Assembly (NCBI GenBank): GCA_026125795.1
Contig: JAHCKM010000002.1
Location: 124,001 to 188,000 of the forward strand
Source: Burkholderiaceae bacterium
GTDB lineage: Bacteria > Pseudomonadota > Gammaproteobacteria > Burkholderiales > Burkholderiaceae_C
Direction of reading: 5' to 3'
Length of the DNA stretch: 64,000 nt
Shown: positions 13,934 to 22,121 of the stretch, one piece after another
How the letters are laid out: every line of letters starts with the position of its first letter
Position numbering within the stretch: the first letter of the stretch is position 1
Program-made: the position numbers and the translations under genes
The notes under the pieces: generated by a model
Told to the model about the DNA's origin: nothing
The model's database searches: none
The model's input: only the letters and a program-made list of their open reading frames with translations

Positions 13934-14019
13934 AGGTGCACCCGTCGGCCTGCAGCCGGCAGCGGCGTCTCGGGCCGCAGGCCCTCGTCGCGCGCGACAA
14001 CGCTCATATCGTTCCGATG

Positions 14020-14038
14020 ATCTGATCAACGATCAGAT
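14020..14038. promoter_or_regulatory. Inverted-repeat operator candidate in the CoA-transferase/Bug divergent promoter
   Basis: ATCTGATC-AAC-GATCAGAT is a perfect 8-bp inverted repeat with a 3-bp spacer. A related core, CTGATCATCG, lies at 14106-14115 and shares CTGATCANCG with this site. That second core sits within ACGATG-N9-CATCGT (14096-14116), just upstream of the Bug gene. Two like sites in one divergent intergenic region suggest a dimeric regulator controlling both genes. Which regulator binds cannot be told. Confidence 0.5.
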
Positions 14039-14139
14039 ATTGGATCCGCGTGCGACAAGGGCGCCGTAGGTGTTCTCATGAAGTTTGGCAGGTCTACGAT
14101 GCAAACTGATCATCGTAAAGATGAAGCAGGAGACGCGCC

Positions 14140-15114
14140 ATGGTCCATCGGCTGATGACAGGTGTCCTTGCGGCGGCCTTGGCGCTCGGCACCGCATGGC
14201 CCCTCGCCGCGGCGGCCTATCCGGAGCGGCCGCTGAAGCTCGTGGTCCCGTATCCGCCGGGCGGCAGCACCGACATGCTGGGCCGCGCGCTGGCCGAGCA
14301 TCTGCGCAAGGAGTTGGGGCAGCCCGTGGTGGTGGAGAACAAGCCCGGGGCCAACAGCGGAATCGGCGCGCAGGCGGTGGCGTCAGCGCCGGCCGATGGT
14401 CATACCTTGCTGCTTGCCACCGCCGCGACGATGGTGCTGAACCCGCTGCTGCACAACAAGCTGGGCTACGACGCGACGCAGCTGCAGCCCGTGGCGCGCG
14501 TGGCGGTCACGCCGCTCGTGCTGGTGGCGCGCCCCGATGGCGAGCTGCGCACGCTGGCCGACGTGATGGCCAGGGCCAAGGCGCAACCCGGTCGCGTGAC
14601 CTTCGCCTCCACCGGTGTCGGCAGCACCCTGCACCTGGCCGGCGAGCTGCTGCAGTTGGAGACCGGCACGCAGATGATGCATGTGCCCTACAAGGGCAGC
14701 GCACCCGCGCTCACCGGGCTGATGGGTGGCGAGACCCAGTTCTTCATCGACTCCATCGCCACCTCGAGCCCGCTGGTCAAGGGCGGCAAGCTGGTGGCGC
14801 TGGCGGTGACCAGTCGCGAGCGGCTGGCACTGCTGCCCGACGTGCCCACGGTGGCCGAGTCGGGCGTGCCGCGCTTCGAGGCCAGCACCTGGTTCGGCAT
14901 CGTCGTGCCCAAGGGCACGCCCGACGCTGCGGTGACCCGCCTCAACGCCGCGATCGCGTCGGCGATGCGCGACAAGGGATTTCGCGACAGCTTCGAGGCG
15001 GTGGGCCTGATCATCCCGGAGCCGATGAGCGTGGCGGACTTTCGCGCCCTCATCACCGACGACAGTGCCAAGTGGGCCCAGATCATCAAGGCGAAGAAGA
15101 TCTCGCTCGACTGA
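14140..15114 (+). CDS. Bug/TctC family tripartite tricarboxylate transporter substrate-binding protein
   Basis: A 324-residue periplasmic binding protein. A Sec signal peptide (VLAAALALGTAWPLAAAA) is followed by YPERPLKLVVPYPPGGSTD, the hallmark Bug N-terminus that forms the carboxylate-binding loop. Further family motifs are ENKPGANSGIGAQAVA and VPYKGSAPALTGLMGGETQ. These proteins capture carboxylic or aromatic acids. No TctA/TctB membrane partner lies nearby, which is common for the expanded Bug set of Burkholderiales. GCAGGAG precedes ATG 14140. The downstream acyl-CoA genes suggest the ligand is an acid activated to a CoA ester. Confidence 0.93.
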   Translation: MVHRLMTGVLAAALALGTAWPLAAAAYPERPLKLVVPYPPGGSTDMLGRALAEHLRKELGQPVVVENKPGANSGIGAQAVASAPADGHTLLLATAATMVLNPLLHNKLGYDATQLQPVARVAVTPLVLVARPDGELRTLADVMARAKAQPGRVTFASTGVGSTLHLAGELLQLETGTQMMHVPYKGSAPALTGLMGGETQFFIDSIATSSPLVKGGKLVALAVTSRERLALLPDVPTVAESGVPRFEASTWFGIVVPKGTPDAAVTRLNAAIASAMRDKGFRDSFEAVGLIIPEPMSVADFRALITDDSAKWAQIIKAKKISLD

Positions 15115-15132
15115 AACGACACCAGGCGCATC

Positions 15133-16011
15133 TTGTTTCAGCCGGCACTCCTGCAAGGCAAGCGCATCCTCGTCACCGGCGGTGGCTCGGGGCTGGGCTT
15201 GGAGATCGCATCGAGATACGCCGAGCTTGGCGCCGAGCTGGTGCTGTGCGGCCGGCGCAAGCCGGTGCTCGACGAGGCCGCCGCTGCGTTGCACGCGCGG
15301 CACGGCGCGCGGGTTGCCACGCATGCGCTCGACATCCGCGACGCCGCTGCCGTCGACGCGATGGTGCAGCGCATCTGGGACGAGGGCGGTCCACTCGACG
15401 GCCTGGTCAACAACGCGGCCGGCAACTTCGTCAGCCGCACGCAAGACGTGTCGCCGCGCGGCTTCGACGCCGTGGCCGGTATCGTGCTGCACGGCACTTA
15501 CTACGTGACGCACCACGTGGGCCGGCGCTGGATCGCCGATGGACACAAGGGCTCGGTGATCTCGATCGTCGTGACCTGGGTGCGCACCGGCGCACCGTTC
15601 GTCGTGCCCTCGGCGATGAGCAAGGCCGGCGTCGACGTGATGACCAGGTCGCTGGCCATCGAGTGGGGGCGCTACGGCATCCGGCTGAACGCGATCGCGC
15701 CCGGCATCTTTCCCACCGAAGGCGCCAACGCGCGGCTGAGCCCCAAGGCGGCGTGGACCGACTCGAGCGTGAAGAACCCGATGAACCGCGTGGGCCGCAT
15801 GAGCGAGCTGCAGAACCTGGCGGTGTTCCTGATGGCCGACGGCGTCGAGTGGCTGACCGGCGAGACCATCGCCATCGACGGCGCGGGCCACCGCCAGAAT
15901 GGAGCCTCGTTCACCGAGCTGGCCGATCTCGACGACGCCGCCTGGCGCGAGATGCGCGAGGCGATCCGCCACCGCGACGAATCCGACAAGGCGCAAGGCG
16001 CGAGCGAGTGA
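15133..16011 (+). CDS. SDR oxidoreductase of the 2,4-dienoyl-CoA reductase (DECR) type
   Basis: A 292-residue SDR: TGGGSGLG nucleotide motif, NNAAGNF, and VVPSAMSKAG followed by SLAIEWGRYGIRLNAIAPG. This segment closely parallels mitochondrial 2,4-dienoyl-CoA reductase, where the Lys-minus-4 position is Ser rather than Tyr. From memory of human DECR1, the catalytic Tyr sits 11 residues before that Ser; here the position is Trp (TWVRTG), so activity may be altered. The start is TTG 15133, giving the family N-terminus FQPALLQGKRILVTGG. The next gene's GTG overlaps its stop by 4 nt. Likely role: reduction of an unsaturated acyl-CoA. Confidence 0.85.
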   Translation: MFQPALLQGKRILVTGGGSGLGLEIASRYAELGAELVLCGRRKPVLDEAAAALHARHGARVATHALDIRDAAAVDAMVQRIWDEGGPLDGLVNNAAGNFVSRTQDVSPRGFDAVAGIVLHGTYYVTHHVGRRWIADGHKGSVISIVVTWVRTGAPFVVPSAMSKAGVDVMTRSLAIEWGRYGIRLNAIAPGIFPTEGANARLSPKAAWTDSSVKNPMNRVGRMSELQNLAVFLMADGVEWLTGETIAIDGAGHRQNGASFTELADLDDAAWREMREAIRHRDESDKAQGASE

Positions 16012-17552
16012 GCGCCGATCGGGCCGAGCACGGCGAGGGCATCGCGCACATCGTTGAAGAAGCGGCGCACCGGCCGGGCGTGGCCGGAAAGCCGGCGCTG
16101 GTGCTCGACAGCACCCGCCTGTCATACGGCGATCTGGCGCGGCGCGTCGATGGCGCGGCGTTGGCGCTGCGCGCGGCGGGTGTGACCCCCGGCGCGCGCG
16201 TGGTGCTCGTGGGCGAGAACACCGCCGAGGTGGTCGTGCTGCTGCTCGCGGCGATGCGCGCCGGCGCCTGGGCGGTGCCGCTGAATGCGCGCATGTCGGC
16301 CGGCGAGATCGACGCGATCCTGGCTCACGCGCAGCCCCGGATGGTCTGTTATGCGAGCGATTCCTCTCCCGAGGCCCAAGCGCACGCACGGCGTGCCGGC
16401 GCGCGCCCGGCGCCGCCGTTGGCCGGGCTGCAGGGCCTGTGCGGCGTTCACCTCGCCGCGTTCGACGGCGCGGGCACCGAGGCCGAGCCGGTGGACGACG
16501 TCGCGCTGATGCTCTACACCAGCGGCAGCACCGGCACGCCCAAGGGCGTGATGCTGACGCACGCCAACCTCGGTTTCGTCACTGCGGCCTCGCTGCGGCA
16601 GCAGGTGCTGCGCGAGGACGACTTCATCTTCCACGCGCTGCCGCTGTCGCATTCGTTCGGCCTGGTCTCGGCGCTGCTGTGCGGCCTGCGCGCCGGCGCC
16701 ACGCTGCAGCTGGTCACGCGCTTCAGTGCCGAGCGGCTGGCACGCGCCATCGTCGACGACGGCATCACGGTGTTCCAGGGCGTGCCGGCCATGTACGCGC
16801 GATTGCAGGAGTGGGCGCTGCAGGGCCGGCGCAGCCTGCAGCCGAACCGGCTGCGCCTGGCCTACATCGGCGGGTCGCAGGTGGATGCCGGGCGCAAGGC
16901 GCAGGCCGAGGCGCTGCTCGGGCTGCCGCTGCACCAGGGCTACGGCCTGACCGAAGCGGCGCCCGCGGCCACGCGCACCGTCGGCCATGCGCCGCCGGCC
17001 GGTGTGTCGGCCGGCTGGCCGATCCCCGGCATCGAGGTCGAGCTGCGCGATGCGCACGGCGGCAAGGCACCGCCCGGCACGCGCGGCGAGGTCTGGGTGC
17101 GCGGCCCGAACGTGATGAAGGGCTACTTTCGCGACGCTGCGACGACGCGCGCCGCGGTGGATGCCCAAGGCTGGTTGCACACCGGCGATGTCGGCGAGTT
17201 CGGCCCGGCAGGCGACCTTGCGATCGTCGGCCGCATCAAGGAGATGATCATCCGCGGCGGCTTCAATGTGTATCCGGCGGAGATCGAGCGCGCCATCGCC
17301 GCCTATCCCGGCGTCGCGCAGTGTGCCGTGGTCGGCCGCGCAGTGCCGGGCGACGAAGAGGTGGTGGCCTTCGTCGAGCCGCTCGCGGGCCAGCGGGTCG
17401 ACGGCGAGGCGCTGCGGCGCTTTCTGCGCGATCGGCTGGCGCCGTACAAGATCCCGGCCGAGGTGGTGTGCATGACCGCGCTGCCGGCCACCGGCACCGG
17501 CAAGCTCGCCAAGGCGCGGATCAAAGCGATGGCCGCGGAGCGCACACGATGA
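16008..17552 (+). CDS. AMP-forming acyl-CoA ligase (ANL superfamily)
   Basis: A 514-residue adenylating enzyme, converting a carboxylic acid + ATP + CoA to an acyl-CoA. P-loop motif YTSGSTGTPKGVMLTH; A5 motif QGYGLTEAAP; hinge motif GRIKEMIIRGGFNVYPAEIE; C-terminal catalytic Lys in ATGTGKLAKARIK. All key elements are present. The start is GTG 16008, coupled by a GTGA overlap to the SDR; the stop overlaps the ATG of the next gene (ATGA). The order Bug protein, SDR, ligase, NDP-forming synthetase argues for catabolism of an imported acid. Chain length specificity cannot be read from the sequence. Confidence 0.93.
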   Translation: MSADRAEHGEGIAHIVEEAAHRPGVAGKPALVLDSTRLSYGDLARRVDGAALALRAAGVTPGARVVLVGENTAEVVVLLLAAMRAGAWAVPLNARMSAGEIDAILAHAQPRMVCYASDSSPEAQAHARRAGARPAPPLAGLQGLCGVHLAAFDGAGTEAEPVDDVALMLYTSGSTGTPKGVMLTHANLGFVTAASLRQQVLREDDFIFHALPLSHSFGLVSALLCGLRAGATLQLVTRFSAERLARAIVDDGITVFQGVPAMYARLQEWALQGRRSLQPNRLRLAYIGGSQVDAGRKAQAEALLGLPLHQGYGLTEAAPAATRTVGHAPPAGVSAGWPIPGIEVELRDAHGGKAPPGTRGEVWVRGPNVMKGYFRDAATTRAAVDAQGWLHTGDVGEFGPAGDLAIVGRIKEMIIRGGFNVYPAEIERAIAAYPGVAQCAVVGRAVPGDEEVVAFVEPLAGQRVDGEALRRFLRDRLAPYKIPAEVVCMTALPATGTGKLAKARIKAMAAERTR

Positions 17553-18970
17553 CGGCACTCGACACGTTGTTGGCACCGGCGTCGGTGGCCGTGGTGGGCG
17601 CGTCGGACAACCCGCACAAGGTGGGCGGGCGACCGCTGCGCTATCTGCTTGACCAAGGAAATGCCGGCCGCGTCTATGCGGTGAACCCGCGCCAGAGCGC
17701 CGTGCAAGGCCTCAAGGCCCATGCTTCGCTGGAGGCGTTGCCCGAAGTGCCCGACGTCGCCGTGTTGTGCGTGGCCGCCGAGCAGGCCGAAGAGCAGCTC
17801 GCGCTCGCCGCCCGGCTGGGCGTGCACCACGCGTTGCTGTTCGCCTCCGGTTATGCCGAGATCGGTGCCGAAGGGCTGGCGCGCCAGCAGCGGCTGCGGG
17901 CCGTGGCGCGCGACGGCGGCGTGCGGCTGCTGGGCCCCAACACCATCGGCATCGCCAGCTTCGACAGCGGCGCCGTGCTGTCGTTCGCGTCAATCTACGC
18001 CGATCACGCGCCGGCCGACGGTGCGGTGGCCATCGTGTCGCAGAGTGGCGCGTTCGGCGTCTCGGCGTACGCGCTGCTGCGCGAGCGCGGCCTTGGCGTG
18101 CGCTGCGTCGCCGCCACCGGCAACGAGGCCGACCTGAGCTGCGCCGACTTCGTCGACGCGCTGGCGCGCCGGCCGGGTGTGCGGCTCTTGTTGCTGTACC
18201 TGGAAGGGGTGCCGGACGGCGCGCGTTTGCAGCGCGCGCTGCACGCGGCGCGCGCGCACGGTGTCGTGGTGGTGGCGGTGCGGGCCGCGCATTCGGCCGC
18301 AGGCCGACGCTCGGCGCATTGGCACACCGGCTCCGGCGGCGCGGCCGACGCGCGGCTCGATGCGATGTTTGCCGCCGCCGGCTGCCGCACCGTGTCCCAT
18401 CTCGACGAGCTGGTGGCCAGCGTGCCGCTGTACCTGGACCCCGCCGCGCGCGCCCAGGCCATGCCGCCGCGCGTGGCCATCGTCAGCAACTCGGGCGCCT
18501 CTTGCGTGCTGGCGGCAGACGCGGCCGAGCGCCTGCGCCTGCCGCTGGCCGAACTCGATGCCGACACGCGAGGCATGCTCGATGCGCTGTTGCCTGCGTT
18601 CTCGCTCAACCGCAACCCGATCGACCTCACCGCGATGCTGCTTGCCGACCCTGCGCTGCTCGGCCGCGTAATGGCCGCCGTGCTGGCCGACCCGGGTGTC
18701 GATGCCGCGGTGCTCGGACTGCTGGCCATCGGCGGCCCGAGCTACGACGTGCCGCGTTTTGCGCGCGAGGCGCGCGCCGCCGCGCTGGCCCACGGCCGGC
18801 CGCTCGCGGTGCACAGCCCGCATGCCCAGGTGCGCGCCGCGTTCGCGCGCGAAGGCTGCGCCGTCTACGGCCACGAGGTCGAGGCGTTGCAGGCGCTGGC
18901 CGGTCACGCCGCGCACCGGCAGGTGTTGTTGCCCACTGCGGCATGGAACGAGGACCTGCAGGATGCCTGA
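17549..18970 (+). CDS. NDP-forming acyl-CoA synthetase alpha-type subunit (CoA-binding + ligase domains, no ATP-grasp)
   Basis: A 473-residue protein like the alpha half of ADP-forming acetyl/acyl-CoA synthetase. N-terminal Rossmann CoA-binding domain (APASVAVVGASDNPHKVGG), GPNTIGIASF, and SQSGAFGVSAYALL; a His-containing HWHTGSGGAAD matches the phospho-His loop of these enzymes. The second ligase-CoA domain runs to about residue 460. The fused ATP-grasp beta half, which makes usual bacterial forms about 700 residues, is absent and no beta subunit is adjacent. It may need a beta subunit encoded elsewhere or act as a CoA-thioester-handling partner. Translationally coupled to the ligase. Confidence 0.83.
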   Translation: MTALDTLLAPASVAVVGASDNPHKVGGRPLRYLLDQGNAGRVYAVNPRQSAVQGLKAHASLEALPEVPDVAVLCVAAEQAEEQLALAARLGVHHALLFASGYAEIGAEGLARQQRLRAVARDGGVRLLGPNTIGIASFDSGAVLSFASIYADHAPADGAVAIVSQSGAFGVSAYALLRERGLGVRCVAATGNEADLSCADFVDALARRPGVRLLLLYLEGVPDGARLQRALHAARAHGVVVVAVRAAHSAAGRRSAHWHTGSGGAADARLDAMFAAAGCRTVSHLDELVASVPLYLDPAARAQAMPPRVAIVSNSGASCVLAADAAERLRLPLAELDADTRGMLDALLPAFSLNRNPIDLTAMLLADPALLGRVMAAVLADPGVDAAVLGLLAIGGPSYDVPRFAREARAAALAHGRPLAVHSPHAQVRAAFAREGCAVYGHEVEALQALAGHAAHRQVLLPTAAWNEDLQDA

Positions 18971-19325
18971 CGTGGCCGACCCATCCGGCGCGCGACGATG
19001 AGCCCCACCCGGACATCCGCGACGCGGGGCGTGCGCCGTGCCACGGTTGCCCGGCGAGGACCAGCGCGGTGCTTCCGCGGTCAGCTCCATCGTCGTGTCT
19101 GTCAGCGACGCTAGACGAGCAGTTTGCGGGCGTTGATCGCCCCTAACCGGTGCGCGCGGCGGTGAGAGGCACCGTGATCAGGCGCGGCACCACCCGTGCA
19201 GCTGACCGCGCTCGCCGGCCAGAGCGCCGTGCAATCACCTATGACAAGGAGCGCCGGGCCGCGTGCCGCGGCGTCGCGTGGCACACAACCTGCTAGTCAT
19301 GACCTGACATAACAGGTTGCCATCG
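18971..19325. other. Intergenic region, no gene seen (355 bp)
   Basis: No ORF with convincing protein features or start context was found on either strand. A short GGGCG-TTGAT-CGCCC hairpin lies near 19131-19145 but lacks a U-run. The last 40 bp hold the palindromic elements described for the GntR gene. The acyl-CoA operon probably ends here. Confidence 0.6.
19286..19319. promoter_or_regulatory. Candidate GntR (HutC-type) autoregulatory operator
   Basis: CAACCTG (19286-19292) and CAGGTTG (19313-19319) form a perfect 7-bp inverted repeat across 20 bp. GTCATGAC lies between them as a perfect 8-bp palindrome. The stretch ends 7 bp before the GntR start codon. HutC-type repressors usually bind small palindromes at their own promoters, so autoregulation of the downstream locus is likely. 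Confidence 0.5.
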
Positions 19326-20105
19326 ATGAACGCGATTTCAAAACTCTCGCCGGCCGCCGATGCCAAGGTGGTGGCGATGTCGTCGGTGCCGATGCACGCG
19401 CAGATCCGCGAGATCATCCGCCGGCGCGTGCTCGACGGCACCTATGCGCCGCACTCGCAGATGCCGTCGGAGAGCCAGATGATGGAGGCGTTCGCGGTCA
19501 GCCGCATCACCGTGCGGCAGGCGCTGGGCGACCTGCAGAAGGAAGGTCTCATCTTCAAGGTGGCGGGCAAGGGCAGCTTCGTCGCCAAGCCCAAGGCGTT
19601 CCAGAACCTGTCGCGGCTGCAAGGCTTCGGCGAAGCGATGGCGCCGGCCGGCTATGAGACCTTTTCGCAGGTGCTGAGCATGCGCCGCGTGCCCGCCACC
19701 GAGGTGGTGGCGCAGCGGCTGCAGCTCAAGCCGCGCGCCAAGGTGTTCGAGATCCAGCGACTGCGCTACCTGAACCGCGAGCCGATCTCGGTCGACCACA
19801 GCTACTTCCCGCTCGAGATCGGCGAGCGGCTGCGCCGCGCCGATCTGCCCAGGCGCGACATCTTCGTGATCCTCGAAAACGACTACGGCCTGCCGCTGAC
19901 GCATGCCGACGTGCAGATCGAAGCCATCTCGGCCGACGAAGACCTGGCGCGCCACCTGCGCATCGACGAAGCCTCGCCGCTGCTGCGCATCGAGCGGCTC
20001 ACGTTTGCCGGCGAGCGCCCGGTCGACTTCGAGTACCTGTACTACCGCGGCGACGCCTTCCAGTACCGCCTGCGCATCGAACGCACCGAGGAGCGCCGCG
20101 CATGA
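19326..20105 (+). CDS. GntR family regulator, HutC subfamily (UTRA domain)
   Basis: A 259-residue one-component regulator. The winged helix occupies about residues 20-85 (PMHAQIREIIRRRVLDG, QMPSESQMMEAF, SRITVRQALGDLQKEG). It is followed by a UTRA ligand-sensing domain ending YLYYRGDAFQYRLRIER, the typical HutC-family C-terminus. ATG 19326 lies 7 bp after a palindrome. Its stop overlaps the ATG of the flavoprotein gene by 4 nt, so it is the first gene of the locus and almost certainly its regulator. The ligand is unknown, presumably the compound the locus imports or an intermediate. Confidence 0.9.
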   Translation: MNAISKLSPAADAKVVAMSSVPMHAQIREIIRRRVLDGTYAPHSQMPSESQMMEAFAVSRITVRQALGDLQKEGLIFKVAGKGSFVAKPKAFQNLSRLQGFGEAMAPAGYETFSQVLSMRRVPATEVVAQRLQLKPRAKVFEIQRLRYLNREPISVDHSYFPLEIGERLRRADLPRRDIFVILENDYGLPLTHADVQIEAISADEDLARHLRIDEASPLLRIERLTFAGERPVDFEYLYYRGDAFQYRLRIERTEERRA

Positions 20106-21832
20106 AGACGATCGAGATGGAGTTCGACCTCGTCGTCATCGGCGGCGGCACCGGCGGCCCGATGGCCGCGGTGAAGGCCAAGGAGCGGAACCCGAAGCTG
20201 CGTGTGCTGCTGATCGACAAGGCCAACGTCAAGCGCAGCGGCGCGATCTCGATGGGCATGGACGGGCTGAACAACGCCGTCATCCCCGGCCACGCCACGC
20301 CCGAGCAGTACGTGAAGGAGATCACCGTCGCCAATGACGGCATCGTCGACCAGCAAGCGGTGATGGCCTACGCGTCACGCAGCTTCGAGATGATCCAGGA
20401 GCTCGATCGCTGGGGCGTCAAGTTCGAGAAGGACGAGACCGGCGACTACTCGGTGCGCAAGGTGCATCACCTCGGCGCCTATGTGCTGCCGATGCCCGAA
20501 GGGCACCACATGAAGCGCATCCTCTACCGCCAGCTCAAGCGCGCGCGGGTGGAGATCACCAACCGCGTCGTCGTCACGCGCGTGCTCACCGGCGCCGACG
20601 GCGCGGTGGCCGCGGTGATGGGCTTCGACTGCCGCAGCGCCGAGCTGTACCTGATCCGCACGAAGGCGGCGGTGATCAGCACGGGCGCGGCCGGGCGCCT
20701 GGGGCTGCCGGCGTCGGGCTACCTGATGGGCACCTACGAGAACCCGACCAACTGCGGCGACGGCCATGCGATGGCCTATCACGCCGGTGCCGACCTGGCC
20801 AACCTCGAGTGTTTCCAGATCAACCCGCTGATCAAGGACTACAACGGCCCGGCCTGCGCCTACGTGACCGGGCCGCTGGGCGGCTACACCGCCAATGCGC
20901 GTGGCGAGCGCTTCATCGAGTGCGACTACTGGAGCGGTCAGATGATGCAGGAGTTCCACAAGGAACTCGTGAGCGGCAACGGCCCGGTGTTTCTCAAGCT
21001 CGATCACCTGGCCGAGGAGACGATCCAGGAGATCGAGACCATCCTGCACAGCAACGAGCGGCCGAGCCGCGGCCGCTTCCACGACAAGCGCGGCACCGAC
21101 TACCGCCAGCAGATGGTCGAGATGCATATCTCGGAGATCGGCTTCTGCAGCGGCCACAGCGCGTCGGGCATCCACATCAACGCGCGCGGCGAGACCTCGG
21201 TGAAGGGCCTGTACGCCGCCGGCGACTGCGCCAGCGTGCCGCACAACTACATGCTCGGGGCCTTCGTCTACGGCAAGCTGTGCGGCGAGAACGCCGCCGA
21301 CCACTGCAGCGGCGTTACCCACGGGGCTGCCGACGGCGATGCCATCGCGGCCGAGGCCGCGCGCATCCAGGCGCCGCTGCAGCGCAGCGGCGGGCTGACG
21401 CCGTTTCAGATCGAATACAAGACGCGCCGCCTGGTCAACGACTACCTGCAGCCGCCCAAGGTCACCAGCAAGTTCCTGATCGCGCTGCGCCGCTTCGGCG
21501 AGATCCGCGAGGACCTCGGCGCGATGTCGGCGGGCAACCCGCACGAGCTGATGCGGGCGATGGAAACGCACTCCATCCTCGACTGCGCCGAGATGGCCGC
21601 GCACGCGTCGCTGTTCCGCACCGAGAGCCGCTGGGGGCTGTACCACCATTACGTCGACCACCCCGAGCGCGACGACACGAACTGGTTCTGCCACTCGCTG
21701 CTCAGCCGCGATGCCAACGGGCGCGTGGCGCTGCGCAAGAAGCCGGTCGAGCCGTACATCGTGCCGATCGACGACCAGGAGCGCACCGCCTACCAGCGGC
21801 TGCGCGTGGCCACCGGCGCACGCGCAGCCTGA
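20102..21832 (+). CDS. AprA-like / fumarate reductase-family FAD flavoprotein subunit
   Basis: A 576-residue FAD enzyme. The dinucleotide motif is DLVVIGGGTGGPMAAVKAKE, followed by a VLLIDKANVKRSGAISMGM segment resembling the DKA-RSGA region of adenylylsulfate reductase alpha subunits. A second FAD-contact motif is GLYAAGDCASVPHNYMLGAF. It lacks succinate-dehydrogenase signatures such as the HPT catalytic loop in obvious form, so it is probably neither succinate dehydrogenase nor classic fumarate reductase. The directly following AprB-like ferredoxin gives an AprAB-like pair. Because APS reductase partners (sulfate adenylyltransferase, Qmo) are absent, the substrate is probably different. Coupled to gntR by a 4-nt overlap. 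Confidence 0.85.
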   Translation: MKTIEMEFDLVVIGGGTGGPMAAVKAKERNPKLRVLLIDKANVKRSGAISMGMDGLNNAVIPGHATPEQYVKEITVANDGIVDQQAVMAYASRSFEMIQELDRWGVKFEKDETGDYSVRKVHHLGAYVLPMPEGHHMKRILYRQLKRARVEITNRVVVTRVLTGADGAVAAVMGFDCRSAELYLIRTKAAVISTGAAGRLGLPASGYLMGTYENPTNCGDGHAMAYHAGADLANLECFQINPLIKDYNGPACAYVTGPLGGYTANARGERFIECDYWSGQMMQEFHKELVSGNGPVFLKLDHLAEETIQEIETILHSNERPSRGRFHDKRGTDYRQQMVEMHISEIGFCSGHSASGIHINARGETSVKGLYAAGDCASVPHNYMLGAFVYGKLCGENAADHCSGVTHGAADGDAIAAEAARIQAPLQRSGGLTPFQIEYKTRRLVNDYLQPPKVTSKFLIALRRFGEIREDLGAMSAGNPHELMRAMETHSILDCAEMAAHASLFRTESRWGLYHHYVDHPERDDTNWFCHSLLSRDANGRVALRKKPVEPYIVPIDDQERTAYQRLRVATGARAA

Positions 21833-21874
21833 AGCGCGGCGCGCCCGCATCCCATCCCGATCCCGGAGCTCCGC

Positions 21875-22108
21875 ATGACCCTTGCCGCCACCCTCACCCA
21901 AGTGCCGGTCCGCGTCGACGAATCCAAGTGCATCGCCGAGAAGGGCTGCACCGTCTGCGTCGACGTGTGTCCGCTCGACGTGCTCGCGATCGACCTGGTG
22001 AGCAAGAAGGCGCACATGAAGTTCGACGAGTGCTGGTACTGCCTGCCGTGCGAGCAGGACTGCCCCACCGGCGCGATCACCGTCGACATTCCCTATCTGC
22101 TGCGCTGA
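21875..22108 (+). CDS. AprB-like 2[4Fe-4S] ferredoxin
   Basis: A 77-residue dicluster ferredoxin. Cys motif 1 is CIAEKGCTVCVDVCP (an extended first spacing as in AprB) and motif 2 is CWYCLPCEQDCP (CxxCxxCxxxCP). The aromatic CWYC resembles the AprB CWEC motif. The C-terminus stops soon after (DIPYLLR), without the long tail of true AprB. It sits 42 bp after the flavoprotein gene and 13 bp before the HEAT-repeat gene, and is most likely the electron-transfer subunit of the flavoprotein. Confidence 0.9.
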   Translation: MTLAATLTQVPVRVDESKCIAEKGCTVCVDVCPLDVLAIDLVSKKAHMKFDECWYCLPCEQDCPTGAITVDIPYLLR

Positions 22109-22121
22109 GTCGAGGGCTGCG

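Noticed and set aside
17767-19146. Open frame running into the gap before the GntR gene
   Set aside because: It is the shifted frame of the NDP-forming synthetase; the part beyond 18970 has no family features.
20102-22108. AprAB-like genes considered as true APS reductase or succinate dehydrogenase
   Set aside because: No sulfate adenylyltransferase, Qmo or Sdh membrane genes are present, the ferredoxin lacks the AprB tail, and the neighbours are an organic-compound importer.
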